A stretch of 37,699 bases of DNA from Actinomycetota bacterium (GCA_035540895.1 DATLFR010000237.1:1-37699); one strand, 5' to 3'. Counted from the stretch's first letter, positions 15,470 through 24,615 are shown. Program-made: numbers and translations. Notes: a model not told the origin generated them from the sequence alone.

Positions 15470-16081
15470 GTGTACGTCGTCGGCCTCACCGGCGGGATCG
15501 GCACCGGCAAGACGACCGTGGCGAGGATGCTCGCCGACCGGGGAGCCGAGGTCATCGACGCCGACGTGCTGGCCCGCGAGGTCATCGCCCGCGGCACACC
15601 CGGGTTCGACGAGGTGGTCGAGGCGTTCGGAGCGTCGGTCGTGGGGGCGGACGGATCGCTCGACCGCCGCGCCATCGCCTCGCTCGTGTTTTCCGACGAC
15701 GAGGCCAGGGCACGGCTGAACGCGATCGTGCACCCGAAGGTCTACGAGCGGATCGCGGCCCGCCTGGCCGAGCTGTCGGCGACGGATGCGATCGTGGTGC
15801 TGGACGTGCCGCTGCTGCTCGAGTCGTCGTCCGGCTCCCGGGAGGCGGTCGCCGAGGTGATCGTGGTGGTCGCGTCGGAGGAGAACGCGCTCGACCGGGT
15901 CGTGCAGCGGGGGCTCGACCGCGACGACGCCCGGGCGCGGATGCGCGCGCAGCTCCCGATCGAGGAGAAGGTGAGGATGGCCGACCACGTGGTCAGCAAC
16001 GACGGAGGGCTCCCCGAGCTCGAGGAGCAGGTGGACGCGCTGTGGCAACAGCTGCTCGCCAAGGCGGGGGCGGCGGCGTGA
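15470..16081 (+). CDS. coaE: Dephospho-CoA kinase
   Basis: The 203-residue enzyme phosphorylates dephospho-CoA in the last step of coenzyme A synthesis. The P-loop GLTGGIGTGKTTV has Lys14; DADVLAREV, NAIVHPKV and VVLDVPLLLES are the substrate-site motifs, and the lid region is QRGLDRDDARARMRAQLP. Length is that of the single-domain enzyme; the extra C-terminal domain of mycobacterial CoaE is absent. Start GTG 15470 lies eight bases after the rpsA stop and lacks a clear ribosome site. The stop overlaps the GTG of the HAD gene (GTGA). Confidence 0.95.
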   Translation: MYVVGLTGGIGTGKTTVARMLADRGAEVIDADVLAREVIARGTPGFDEVVEAFGASVVGADGSLDRRAIASLVFSDDEARARLNAIVHPKVYERIAARLAELSATDAIVVLDVPLLLESSSGSREAVAEVIVVVASEENALDRVVQRGLDRDDARARMRAQLPIEEKVRMADHVVSNDGGLPELEEQVDALWQQLLAKAGAAA

Positions 16082-16776
16082 TCGAGGCCGTCTTCTTCGA
16101 CGCCGGACAGACGCTGCTGCGGGCCGAGCCGTCCTACCCGGAGCTGGCCGCGCAGGTGTACCGGTCCAGGGGCCACCACGTCGACTCAGACGACATCGTT
16201 CGGGTGAGCCGGGAGCTCGGCTCCCACTTCCGCGACGCCGCCGACCGCGGCTGGGTCTTCTCGGCCACCGCCGAGGACTCGCACCGCTTCTGGACCGCCT
16301 TCTACCGCGACCAGATGGAGCGCCTCGGCATCGACGATCCCGACTCGGTCGAGGTGCTGTACGAGACGTTCTCGGACGTGCGCAGCTACGGGCTGTACGA
16401 CGACGTGGTCGAGGTGCTCGTGCACCTCCGCGACGAGGGCTTCCGTCTGGGGATCATCTCGAACTTCGAGGCCTGGCTCGACCCGCTCCTCGACCACCTG
16501 GGGATCAAGCACATCTTCGAAGTGGTCGCCATCTCCGGGCCGCTGGCCGTCGAGAAGCCCGACCCGAAGATCTTCGCGTGGGCCGTCGAGCAGATGGGGC
16601 TCCCGGCCGAGGCGTCCGCGCACGTGGGGGACCAGCCGTTCTTCGACGCCGAGGCGGCCATAGCGTGCGGGCTGCACGGGATCCTGCTGGACCGCTACGG
16701 GCAGTGGGCGGACCTCGAGGTCACCTACCCGAAGATCACGACGCTGCGCGACCTGCCCTCCGTGCTCGACCGCTGA
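16078..16776 (+). CDS. HAD-family hydrolase
   Basis: The 232-residue protein is a haloacid-dehalogenase-type phosphatase with motif I FFDAGQTLL (nucleophile Asp8), motif II in LGIISNFEAW, motif III Lys in VEKPDPKIF and motif IV GDQPFFDAEAA. The usual second Asp of motif I is Gly, as in REG-2/HDHD3-like members, so the general acid may be different or weak. A helical cap domain lies between motifs I and II. The substrate is unknown. GTG 16078 overlaps the coaE stop and homology starts there, so an earlier in-frame start is rejected. Confidence 0.88.
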   Translation: MIEAVFFDAGQTLLRAEPSYPELAAQVYRSRGHHVDSDDIVRVSRELGSHFRDAADRGWVFSATAEDSHRFWTAFYRDQMERLGIDDPDSVEVLYETFSDVRSYGLYDDVVEVLVHLRDEGFRLGIISNFEAWLDPLLDHLGIKHIFEVVAISGPLAVEKPDPKIFAWAVEQMGLPAEASAHVGDQPFFDAEAAIACGLHGILLDRYGQWADLEVTYPKITTLRDLPSVLDR

Positions 16777-16795
16777 GGCGGTCGTCCGGGGCGGA

Positions 16796-16801
16796 TACGC
16801 T
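16796..16801 (+). promoter_or_regulatory. -10 box upstream of uvrB
   Basis: TACGCT lies 8 bases before ATG 16810, the same leaderless geometry as polA and uvrC. This favours ATG 16810 over the GTG at 16804. Confidence 0.4.
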
Positions 16802-16809
16802 GAGTGGCC

Positions 16810-18831
16810 ATGGCCCGCGCCTTCCACTTCCGTCCCGGATTCGAGCTCGCCGGTGACCAGCCGTCCGCAGTGGAGGAGCTGGCGCGAGCGCTAGCCGCGG
16901 GGGAGCCCCACGTCGTCCTCCTAGGTGCGACCGGGACCGGCAAGACGGCCACGATGGCGGCCGTGATCGAGAAGCTCCAACGTCCGGCTCTGGTGATCGC
17001 CCCCAACAAGACGCTGGCCGCGCAGCTCACGACGGAGTTCAAGGAGTTCTTCCCGGACAACGCGGTCGGGTACTTCGTGAGCTACTACGACTACTACCAG
17101 CCGGAGGCGTACGTCCCCCAGACGGACACCTACATAGAGAAGGACGCGACCATCAACGACGAGGTCGACCGGCTGCGCCACTCGGCGACGTCCGCGCTCC
17201 TCACCCGCCGCGACACGCTGATAGTCGCCTCCGTGTCGTGCATCTTCGGCCTCGGCTCCCCCCAGGAGTACGAGACCCAGATCGTGCCGCTCGTCGTGGG
17301 TGAGGACATCGCCCGCGACGATCTGGTCCGACGGCTCGTCGACCTCCAGTACGACCGCAACGACGCGAACGTGACCCGAGGCCGGTTCCGAGCCCGCGGA
17401 GACACCCTCGAGATCCACCCCGCCTACGAGGAGCTGCTCCTGCGGGTGGAGCTCTTCGGGGACACCGTGGAGCGGCTCGCCTGGATAGACCCGGTCACCG
17501 GTGAGCTGCGCAGCGAGGAGGGGCAGGTGGTGATCTTCCCCGCCTCCCACTACGTGACCTCGCCCGCGCGGATGCAGCGCGCCATGGCGACGATCGAGCA
17601 GGAACTCAACGCCCGGCTGAAGGAGCTGCAGGACCAGAACATGCTCCTGGAGGCGCAGCGCCTGCGCATGCGCACGCACTACGACCTCGAGATGATGCGT
17701 GAGATCGGTTACTGCAACGGGATCGAGAACTACTCGCGCCACATCGACGGGCGCTCCCCCGGCGAGGCCCCGTTCACGCTCCTCGACTACTTCCCGAAGG
17801 ACTACGTCGTCTTCCTCGACGAGTCGCACATGACGGTGCCGCAGCTGCACGGGATGTACGAGGGGGACCGCTCCCGCAAGGAGACGCTCGTCGAGCACGG
17901 CTTCCGGCTCCCGTCGGCGATGGACAACCGACCCCTGCGCTTCGAGGAGTTCGTCGAGCGTGTGAACCAGGTGTGCTACGTGTCGGCTACGCCGGGTCCG
18001 TACGAGATGCGGCTGGCCAGGACGGTCGCGGAGCAGATCGTCCGTCCGACCGGGCTGGTCGACCCCGAGGTCATCGTCCGTCCGACGAAGGGCCAGATCG
18101 ACGACCTGATCGCCGAGATCCGCACGCGCGTCGAGAAGGACCAACGGGTCCTCGTCACGACCCTGACCAAGAAGATGGCCGAGGACCTGACCGACTACCT
18201 GCTCGAGATGGGGATGCGGGTCCGGTACCTGCACTCCGAGATCGACACGGTCCAGCGGATCGAGATCCTGCGCGACCTGAGGCTGGGCGAGTTCGACGTG
18301 CTCGTCGGCATCAACCTGCTCCGGGAGGGGCTGGACCTCCCCGAGGTGACGCTCGTGGCCATCCTGGACGCCGACAAGGAGGGCTTCCTGCGCTCCGCCA
18401 CGTCGCTCATCCAGATCATCGGACGGACCGCGCGCAACGTCGAGGGTCAGGTGATCATGTACGCCGACCAGATGACCGACTCGATGAAGGAGGCGCTGAC
18501 GGAGACGGACCGCCGCCGCCAGATCCAGCTCGCCTACAACGCCGAGCACGGGATCAAGCCGGAGACCGTGCGCAAGCACGTGACGGACATCCTGCTCCAG
18601 ACCCGCCCCCAGGGAGCGCCCGTCCCGGGGGGCAAGAAGGACCGCGGCCGCCGCAAGCGCACCGAGACGACGGACATGCCGCTCGACGAGCTCAAGCGCC
18701 TGATCCTCGTGCTCGAGGAGGAGATGCGGGAGGCCGCCCGCGACCTGCGCTTCGAGTACGCCGCCCGGCTGCGCGACGAGGTGTCCGACCTGAAGCGGGA
18801 GCTCCGGGAGGTCCACGGCCAGCCGGCCTGA
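16810..18831 (+). CDS. uvrB: Excinuclease ABC subunit B
   Basis: UvrB receives damaged DNA from UvrA, opens it with its beta-hairpin and recruits UvrC. The 673-residue protein shows the Walker A motif GATGTGKT (residues 39-46), the beta-hairpin region [15 protein letters not shown], the DEAD-like [13 protein letters not shown], the C-terminal helicase motifs ([22 protein letters not shown]) and a C-terminal UVR domain ([20 protein letters not shown]) that binds UvrC. Full length. The first codons could also be read from GTG 16804, adding two residues; the -10 spacing favours ATG 16810. uvrA lies 6 kb downstream and uvrC 15 kb downstream on the same strand. Confidence 0.97.
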   Translation: MARAFHFRPGFELAGDQPSAVEELARALAAGEPHVVLLGATGTGKTATMAAVIEKLQRPALVIAPNKTLAAQLTTEFKEFFPDNAVGYFVSYYDYYQPEAYVPQTDTYIEKDATINDEVDRLRHSATSALLTRRDTLIVASVSCIFGLGSPQEYETQIVPLVVGEDIARDDLVRRLVDLQYDRNDANVTRGRFRARGDTLEIHPAYEELLLRVELFGDTVERLAWIDPVTGELRSEEGQVVIFPASHYVTSPARMQRAMATIEQELNARLKELQDQNMLLEAQRLRMRTHYDLEMMREIGYCNGIENYSRHIDGRSPGEAPFTLLDYFPKDYVVFLDESHMTVPQLHGMYEGDRSRKETLVEHGFRLPSAMDNRPLRFEEFVERVNQVCYVSATPGPYEMRLARTVAEQIVRPTGLVDPEVIVRPTKGQIDDLIAEIRTRVEKDQRVLVTTLTKKMAEDLTDYLLEMGMRVRYLHSEIDTVQRIEILRDLRLGEFDVLVGINLLREGLDLPEVTLVAILDADKEGFLRSATSLIQIIGRTARNVEGQVIMYADQMTDSMKEALTETDRRRQIQLAYNAEHGIKPETVRKHVTDILLQTRPQGAPVPGGKKDRGRRKRTETTDMPLDELKRLILVLEEEMREAARDLRFEYAARLRDEVSDLKRELREVHGQPA

Positions 18832-18837
18832 ACGGTG

Positions 18838-18843
18838 TAGCAT
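18838..18843 (+). promoter_or_regulatory. -10 box upstream of the DUF2269 gene
   Basis: TAGCAT lies seven bases after the uvrB stop and about 30 bases before the ATG at 18874. A leader with AAAGGGGTGGAG would follow. Confidence 0.4.
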
Positions 18844-18873
18844 CCTCCGGGTCCAGAACCGAAAGGGGTGGAG

Positions 18874-19344
18874 ATGTACATCAGGGTGCTCCTCTTCCTG
18901 CACGTGCTCAGCGCGATCGCCGGCTTCGGGCCGACGTTCGTCTTCGCGATCACCGGCGGGCTCATGCGCCAGGTGGGCCCCAACGGGGGGCCCGTCCTGC
19001 TCGACGTGAACAAGGGCATCGAGCGGAAGCTCCTGAAGCCGGCTTCGTACGTGGTGCAGCCGCTCACCGGGTTCCTGCTCATCGGAGCGCTCGGCATACA
19101 CCGCAACTGGGGCGACAACATGTGGCTGGTGATCTCTCTCGTCCTGTACGCGATCGCGCTCACGATCTCGTTGACGATCACGAGCCCGGCCCTGAAGAAG
19201 ATGATCCGCATCACGAAGGGGGAGGAGGGCGCGCCCGCGGACCTGCCCGCGCTCGGGAAGAAGAGCGCGATGTTCGGCGGCATCCAGCACCTGCTCCTGA
19301 TCTCGATCATCTTCCTGATGGTGGTGAAGCCCGGGAGGGGCTGA
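18874..19344 (+). CDS. DUF2269-like integral membrane protein
   Basis: The 156-residue protein has four hydrophobic segments: RVLLFLHVLSAIAGFG near the N-terminus, PLTGFLLIGALGI, WLVISLVLYAIALTIS, and a last one in HLLLISIIFLMVV. The pattern LHVLSAI.GFGPTFVF and the overall length fit DUF2269, a family of unknown function. ATG 18874 follows a purine-rich ribosome site; a GTG six bases earlier is possible. The next gene starts two bases after the stop, so the pair is likely an operon. Confidence 0.75.
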   Translation: MYIRVLLFLHVLSAIAGFGPTFVFAITGGLMRQVGPNGGPVLLDVNKGIERKLLKPASYVVQPLTGFLLIGALGIHRNWGDNMWLVISLVLYAIALTISLTITSPALKKMIRITKGEEGAPADLPALGKKSAMFGGIQHLLLISIIFLMVVKPGRG

Positions 19345-19346
19345 GG

Positions 19347-20075
19347 TTGCAGGACCTCTGGGCGGGGATCCGCGGTCTGATACGCCGGGATCCCGCCCTC
19401 TTCGCCTTCTCCGCCTTCGCGGTGGCCGCGATCGGTCTGGCCGTGGCCGTCTGGGGGCTCCCGCGCTGGCTGTTCGGGGGCGCCGCGATCCCGTACCTGA
19501 TCTCGCTTCTCAACCGCTTCGGGTGGGCGCGCCGCCCGCTGTTCGAGCCGTTCGCGACGATGAGGGACCGCGGCACCCTGATGCCGGACCTGTACGCGCT
19601 AGGCTCCCGCGGGTTCCGCGTCTTCCCGCGGATCAGGACCGAGGCCGGTTTCTTGGACGTGCTCGTCGTAGGGCCGACCGGCGTCTTCACGATCCGGACA
19701 TCCGCCCCCGGCCAGGAGGTCGTTCCGGGAGCCCGCGGCAAGGACGCCGTCGTCACCGAGTCCGGGTCGGCGGCGGCGGAGCGCGCGGAGGCGGAGCGGG
19801 CGGCGGTCGAGCGCGTCCTGCGCGACAGCGGGTTCGACGTGCCGGTCCGGGCGCTCGTGGTCAAGGCGGGGAAGGGGTCCGAACGCTGGCTGGGCGGCCT
19901 CGAGCACGTGGACTTCGTCCTGCCGGCTGTGGTCGTCCCACGGGTGACGTCGGGGGAGCAGGTCCTCGCCTCCCACGAGGTGGACCGGGCGCTCCGCGCC
20001 CTGCTGCACGTCGGATCAGATGCGGCTGGAGCCCCCGCGGACCCGCCCGCGGACGGTGAGCTTCCCGACCGTTGA
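19347..20075 (+). CDS. Membrane protein with NERD-like domain
   Basis: The 242-residue protein begins with TTG at 19347, placed after GGGAGGGG in the end of the previous gene. Residues 17-55 hold two hydrophobic segments. From about residue 75 it resembles the nuclease-related domain (NERD): FRVFPRIRTEAGFLDVLVVGPTGVFTIRT, where intact members usually have a catalytic Asp before the strand and a Lys after it. Here Thr replaces that Lys, so it may be inactive. An Ala/Glu-rich helix and another alpha/beta part follow. Function is unknown. The last 60 bases overlap the expected 3' end of the convergent acyltransferase. Confidence 0.6.
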   Translation: MQDLWAGIRGLIRRDPALFAFSAFAVAAIGLAVAVWGLPRWLFGGAAIPYLISLLNRFGWARRPLFEPFATMRDRGTLMPDLYALGSRGFRVFPRIRTEAGFLDVLVVGPTGVFTIRTSAPGQEVVPGARGKDAVVTESGSAAAERAEAERAAVERVLRDSGFDVPVRALVVKAGKGSERWLGGLEHVDFVLPAVVVPRVTSGEQVLASHEVDRALRALLHVGSDAAGAPADPPADGELPDR

Positions 20076-21126
20076 CGCCAGGATGAACGTCGGGACGATC
20101 GGGAGCACCAACCAGAGGGGCCGCCACGTCCACCAACCGGCAGTCGATGCGCGGGTCCTGACCAGGGAGCCCGGCCAGGCGCCACAGCCCGTACGCGACG
20201 GCGAAGCCGGGCGCGTGCCACAGGAAGATCGGCATCGCGTTGCGGGAGGCGAGACCGACCACGCGGGCTCCCCATCCCCGGCAGGCCCAGCCCTGAATCC
20301 GCTCCCGATTGAGCATGAGCACGCCGATCTGCAGCGCGGTGAGCGCGGCGATGGCCAGCGTCGGCGGCGCCATGTTCGATATCTCCTCGCCAGGGACGCC
20401 GACCATCGAACGGGGGTACAGCTTCATGTTCGTCAACCCGAAGAGCGCGAAACCCCCGCCGAGGGCGAGGCACCACGCGAACCGCTTGGGCGCTGCGGCC
20501 AGCCGTGGGTAGAAGAACCCCAGCTGGTGAGCCACGGCCCAGACGACCACGAGGTTGAGCAGCTCGACACCGGGCCAGCGGTACGTGAAGCGCATCACGT
20601 CGACGACCACCGCTAGCCCCACCATGATCACGACCGCCACCTCGAGCATCCGGTCGTGCAGCCACCGCCACAGCGGCATGTACACGACGAGCAGTGCGTA
20701 CACGGCGAGGAACCACAAGGGGGACAGCACGAGCACGATCCCGCGCGTCACCCACTGCGCCTCGGGCGCGACGGTCCGGGCGACCTGCCAGCCCGCGAGC
20801 CCGGCCACGATCAGGGCCGACGCGGGCGCGGCCAGGGACAGCAGCCGCTTGCGCACCCACGCCCAACCGCCGCCGCTCCGCTCCCAGCTCAGGCTGTGGG
20901 CGTACCCGCCCGCGAAGAAGAAGAGCGGCATCACCTGCAGGAGCCAGGTCAGCAGCCACAGGCCGCGCGTGACCCCGATCGGGTTGGAGGCGTGGGGGCC
21001 GTCCGGGCGCCAGGTGATCGTGGTGAACACCCAGTGCCACATGACGACGACGAGGAGGCTGAGAGCCCGGACCGCGTCGATCACCACGTCGCGCCGGGCC
21101 GCGTCGGGAGCCTGCGTGACGGCCAT
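20016..21126 (-). pseudogene. Acyltransferase family 3 membrane protein, frameshifted near the end
   Basis: Reading from ATG 21126, the frame gives an acyltransferase-3-type protein: RRDVVIDAVRALSLLVVVMWHW with the active-site-type His, LQVMPLFFFAGGYAH, about ten membrane helices and NAMPIFLWHAPGFAVAYGLW. After LPGQDPRID the annotated frame loses sense. Skipping one base at the AA of 20135-20136 (plus strand) restores WWTWRPLWLVLPIVP, a last membrane helix, and a stop at 20016. The restored protein would be about 369 residues, normal for the family. The shift is either a real one-base insertion or a sequence error. Such enzymes acylate envelope sugars or glycopeptides; the substrate here is unknown. 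Confidence 0.75.
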
Positions 21127-21270
21127 GGAGACAAGGTGCCACGGCGGTGGGAGCGGGCGTGGGAACGCTGGATCGGCCGGGAGCGTCCAGCGCCCGATCT
21201 GGCTCTCCACCCATCCGCCTGTGCCATCGGTGCGGATGCTGGGGTGACGGACGTCGACAGGAGGCAGTAG

Positions 21271-21936
21271 ATGAACAGACTGAAGGAAGTACCTCTGGCT
21301 CGCCTCGTAGGGACGGTCTTCGGAGCCATATACGTGGTCGTGGGGCTCGCCGGGTTCCTGGTCACATCCGGCATCGGTTTCGCCGAGCGGACGGGGGCCA
21401 CGCTCATCGCCTTCGATGTCAACCCCCTGCACAACCTGGTCCACCTCGGCATCGGCGTGGCCCTGATCGTGGCCGCCAAGGCGGGCACGTCCCCGGCCCG
21501 GGTGATGAACACGGTGGTCGGCGGCACCTACCTGCTCGTGGGCCTGGCGGGGTTGGTCATCATGGACGGCTCCCTCAACATCCTGGCGCTCAACCAGGCG
21601 GACAACGCGTTGCACCTGGCCAGCGCGGCGGTACTGCTCGCTGCCGGCCTGCACCGAGCGGGCGCGACCAGCCTCGGCAACTCCGCGACGGACGACTCGC
21701 AGGAGGACGACACCGCGGATGACCCGACGATCCGCCAGAACGCGCCCGCACCCTCCCGCAGGACGCTCACCACCGGGGACACGATCGAGCGCCGGGGCGT
21801 CTACCGCTGCTCGTGCGGACGCTTCGCTGTCCTGCTCGAGGAGGGCGGGACCCTGCCCCAGTGCACCGTCGGATCGGACCACCACTTCACCTTCAGCGGC
21901 GTCCCGAAGCGCAAGGCCACCGCGCGAGCCAGCTGA
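21271..21936 (+). CDS. DUF4383 membrane protein with C-terminal Cys/His tail
   Basis: Residues 1-130 form a DUF4383 domain with four predicted helices (ARLVGTVFGAIYVVVGLAGFL, FDVNPLHNLVHLGIGVALIV, VVGGTYLLVGLAGLVI, ADNALHLASAAVLLAAGL). A long polar linker rich in Asp and Ser follows. Residues 175-207 hold CSC (180-182), Cys198 and HH (204-205), resembling a small zinc-ribbon tail of the type that begins GVYRC. I do not know this fusion as a named family. The ATG has an excellent AGGAGG ribosome site six bases upstream. A strong hairpin (21945-21973) follows the stop. Confidence 0.85.
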   Translation: MNRLKEVPLARLVGTVFGAIYVVVGLAGFLVTSGIGFAERTGATLIAFDVNPLHNLVHLGIGVALIVAAKAGTSPARVMNTVVGGTYLLVGLAGLVIMDGSLNILALNQADNALHLASAAVLLAAGLHRAGATSLGNSATDDSQEDDTADDPTIRQNAPAPSRRTLTTGDTIERRGVYRCSCGRFAVLLEEGGTLPQCTVGSDHHFTFSGVPKRKATARAS

Positions 21937-21944
21937 GCAAGGTA

Positions 21945-21973
21945 GGGGCCCGCGTCATCAAGGCGCGGGCCCC
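21945..21973 (+). terminator. Strong terminator-like hairpin
   Basis: GGGGCCCGCG (21945-21954) and CGCGGGCCCC (21964-21973) are exact reverse complements around a 9-base loop, starting eight bases after the DUF4383 stop. No T-run follows, which is common for proposed actinobacterial terminators. Confidence 0.65.
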
Positions 21974-21981
21974 ACGGCGGC

Positions 21982-22130
21982 GCCAAGGGCCTCGAGCTCA
22001 CGTCGTCGTCGTGACCGGACCTGCCGAGATCGGCGAGGCGGGGCTTCGCGGCCTGTACGTCAGCCTGACCCGCGCGACGCGGCGGCTGGTCGTCGTGCAC
22101 GTCGACGACCTTCCGGATGTGCTGCTCTGA
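21982..22130 (+). pseudogene. Remnant of a UvrD-family helicase C-terminus
   Basis: The stretch encodes AKGLE (motif V of UvrD/HelD-type superfamily 1 helicases) in one frame, and after a two-base shift at 21997-21998 HVVVVTGPAEI, then GLRGLYVSLTRATRRLVVVH (motif VI) to a stop at 22128-22130. Intact helicases read AKGLEFD-VVVV without a break. Nothing upstream resembles the rest of a helicase; the terminator hairpin of the previous gene lies directly before it. About 50 codons of a gene normally above 600 codons are left, with no start codon, so this is a decayed fragment. Confidence 0.65.
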
Positions 22131-22137
22131 TCACCCG

Positions 22138-23359
22138 TCAGCTCGTGTCGCAGGGTTCGGGCTCGGGTTCGAACAGCCACTCGAAGCGCTCCCGCACCGC
22201 GGCTCCCACGCCGCGGGGGCCGGGTCGGTGGATGCGGCCGTCCGGCTTGATCACCACGATCCTCCCGCGCGGGTCGCCCCGCAGCCGCCACCCCGGGCGG
22301 TGGATCAGCCGATGGTGGAACCGGCAGATCAGGATCAGGTTGTCCTCGTCGGTCCGTCCGCCGTCGACCCAGTGCTCGACGTGGTGGGCGTGCAGCCCCC
22401 ATGTGCGCGTGCAGCCTTCGACCCGACAGCAGCGGTCCCGCCTGCGCAGGTGCCGCATCATGTGGGGGGGGACCTTCCGGGAGGCGCGGCCCACGCCGAG
22501 CACGCTACCGTCCTCGCCGTGGACCAGCCATTCGATGCGGGCGTCGCAGATGAGGAAGCGGAGCGTGCTGTTCGCTACGGGGCGGTCGCGGACGGTCGCC
22601 GTACCGGGCCCGCCGGTCAGCGCGGAGGCGTCGACGTGGACGACGACCGTCGCTCGGTCGGCGTCCGGGTCGCTCCCGAGCCGGACGCCGGCGAGCTCGA
22701 CGAGCGCGTCCGCGTGGCGCTGGTCGATCTCGTCGTACAGCCCCGTCTCCGGGTTCGGTCCCATCTGTTCGCCCACGCGCGACAGCGCGTCGTGGAGAAC
22801 GGCCCTCCGGCCCGTTGAGGCGTCCGGACAGCCGGAGGGCGGACGCGTAGTCGTCCCATCGCAGCCGCAGGAACCGTCTCCCGTGGCCCTCCGCCTCCTC
22901 CTCCTCGTTCACGCGCCGCGCTTCGCGGGCTCGCCGCCGCAGAGCGGCGACCGTCATGCCGCGGGCGGCCTCCGCCCAGTCCTGCTCGTCGGACGGGGTG
23001 ACGAATATCGTCAGCTCGACGACCTGCTCCCACGTGAGTAGCCCCTCGACGAGGAGCCGCCGGACCGTAGGGAGCTCCCGGAGGGCGCGCCCCACCCGCA
23101 CCAGGTCGCGCGCCATCGACAGCGACCGGCCGAACCGCGCCGCGACCCACTCCTCGAAGGTGGGGGCGAGGTCCTGCTTCCAGGCCTCCTTCTCCTCCAG
23201 GACCGGGAGCGCGTCGAGGACGGCGGCGAGGGCTGCGCCGCTGAGGCCGAACATCTCCTCGATGAACGACTCGAGGTCGTGCGGGGGTAGAAACCTCAGC
23301 TCTCTCACGGACTCTCCGGCACGAACATCTGTTCCCATGGTAGAAGAAGCCAGTGACAT
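22138..23359 (-). pseudogene. DUF222/HNH endonuclease gene with a frameshift
   Basis: The first frame from ATG 23359 gives a DUF222 domain (FEEWVAARFGRSLSMARDL, LLTWEQVVELTIF, ASALRLSGRLNGPE). The second frame continues exactly with AVLHDALSRVG, then PETGLYDEIDQRHADALVEL and a complete HNH domain (GLHAHHVEHWVDGGRTDEDN, CRFHHRLIH). Joining them needs one base fewer in the run CCC at 22803-22805 (plus strand). The restored protein would be about 406 residues, typical of the actinobacterial DUF222-HNH (13E12-type) family, whose role is unclear. ATG 23359 follows the stop of the upstream gene with no gap. A sequence error or real decay are both possible. Confidence 0.78.
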
Positions 23360-24154
23360 TCACAGCCACCGCAGCGACCCTCCGTCTCCCCCCGTCACCG
23401 AGCACCGGCGGATCGCCGCGAACAGGCCCCCGTCCGTCGGCTCCCACCGCACCGCCTGCCCCGTCCGGGCGCGCCGCGTCGTCGGCCGGTTCAGGCGCAC
23501 CATGAGGTGCCCGTCCACGACGGCGGCTCCCTCCTCGGCAACCTTGACCCAGGACGGCTGGACGTAGAGGGCGGCCGCGGTGCTGCCCTCGGACGACCAC
23601 CCGTAAGCGTGGGCTGTCTTCGTCTCCCGGACGACGTCCACGCGTAGCGCGACGTCCGGATCGGGAGCCGTCTCCCGGACCGCCACCGCCACCAGTCGTC
23701 TGATCTCGGCGTCGCGTCCCCGCGCCGGTAGCTGGGGAGCCCGGAACGCCCGGTCGAGCTGGATCAGCGTCCGGACCCCCACGGGAGCCTGCGCGGCCAC
23801 CGCCAGGCGGCGCAGGTGACCGGTCATCCAGTGCAGCCGACGGACGCTCTCGGGGTCGCGTGCGAGCCGGGAGATGTGTCGCTCGTTCAGCTCCGCCGCC
23901 CGCACGAGATCCTCGGCCGAGGCGTTACCGGTCAGGAGCGCGCGCGTCCCCGATCCCTCGAGCGGCGCCCGCGAGAGCGAGACGAGCGCCATGCAAGGGG
24001 GGGCAGCCGCGCCGAGGGCGGCCAGAACGCCTTCCGGCTCGTCGTCGTGGTCCAGCGCCCGGACCTCCCCTGCCTCCCAGACGAGCTCGTGGCGGCGGCC
24101 GAGACAGTCGAGCTCGAAGCGCAGCGGACCGAAACGGGCCAGACCGTCTGTCAT
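23360..24154 (-). CDS. Uncharacterised two-domain protein (fused copy)
   Basis: The 264-residue protein is not one I recognise. Residues 1-60 form a compact domain with GPLRFELDC, RHELVWEAG, LDHDDEPEG and AALG...PC. The middle is helical (ERHISRLARDPESVRRLHW), followed by LRRLAVAAQ..VRTLIQLDRAF and a beta-rich part ending SLRWL. It aligns end to end with the two smaller proteins encoded just upstream: N-terminal domain with the 105-residue protein, rest with the 154-residue protein. No signal peptide or membrane segment is seen. ATG 24154 overlaps the upstream stop (ATGA), and its own stop abuts the HNH gene. Confidence 0.8.
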   Translation of the reverse strand: MTDGLARFGPLRFELDCLGRRHELVWEAGEVRALDHDDEPEGVLAALGAAAPPCMALVSLSRAPLEGSGTRALLTGNASAEDLVRAAELNERHISRLARDPESVRRLHWMTGHLRRLAVAAQAPVGVRTLIQLDRAFRAPQLPARGRDAEIRRLVAVAVRETAPDPDVALRVDVVRETKTAHAYGWSSEGSTAAALYVQPSWVKVAEEGAAVVDGHLMVRLNRPTTRRARTGQAVRWEPTDGGLFAAIRRCSVTGGDGGSLRWL

Positions 24155-24615
24155 AGCCACTTCAGCGTCCACCGTCCCTCCCACTCCTCGATCTCGATGG
24201 GGAACGCTACCGCCTCCCACCCGTCCCCGGCCGACATCCAGCGGAGCGCCTCCGTCCCACGCACGTGATCGCCCGGCTCCCACCCCGGTTTGATGACGAA
24301 CGTCCGCTCCACCTCGCTCGCGCCGAGCGCATGCAGCCTCTGGCGCCAGGTCCGACGTAGCCACACGCCGACCACGCCTCGGTGGCCGTCGGTCCAGCCG
24401 ATGACCCCGGGCTGGTCGAACGAGACGAAGACCCGAACCTTGACCGGTCCCGGGGCGGTGCGGGTGACGATGGCGGTCGCTGCGTCCCGTATCGGCTTCT
24501 CGACGGGGGTCGGGTTGGGCGGCGTGCGCCGATAGGCGAGCTCGATCGCGAGCAGCGTCCGGAGACGGATCGGGAGCCGGCCGGCGAGCAGTCGCAGCCG
24601 TGCCGCGTCCCTCAT
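24151..24615 (-). CDS. Uncharacterised protein (C-terminal half of split copy)
   Basis: This 154-residue protein matches the C-terminal two thirds of the 264-residue neighbour: [23 protein letters not shown] against LRRLAVAA...VGVRTLIQLDRAFR, then [16 protein letters not shown] against IRRLVAVAVRETAPDP, GW and EALRW against GW and QAVRW, and the ends LKWL against LRWL. The family is unknown to me. The beta-rich second half has several Trp. ATG 24615 overlaps the stop of the preceding gene (ATGA) and its stop overlaps the next ATG in the same way, so three genes are translated as a chain. Confidence 0.8.
   Translation of the reverse strand: MRDAARLRLLAGRLPIRLRTLLAIELAYRRTPPNPTPVEKPIRDAATAIVTRTAPGPVKVRVFVSFDQPGVIGWTDGHRGVVGVWLRRTWRQRLHALGASEVERTFVIKPGWEPGDHVRGTEALRWMSAGDGWEAVAFPIEIEEWEGRWTLKWL

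Noticed and set aside
16921-19290. Very long open frame (789 codons) on the minus strand opposite uvrB
   Set aside because: It mirrors uvrB codons, is rich in Asp, Val, Leu and Arg, and matches no family; long antisense frames are expected at this GC content. The same applies to the 1017-codon minus frame at 26730-29783 and the 818-codon one at 29735-32191.
20085-20616. Plus-strand open frames across the acyltransferase
   Set aside because: They are the complement of membrane-helix codons and show no family features.
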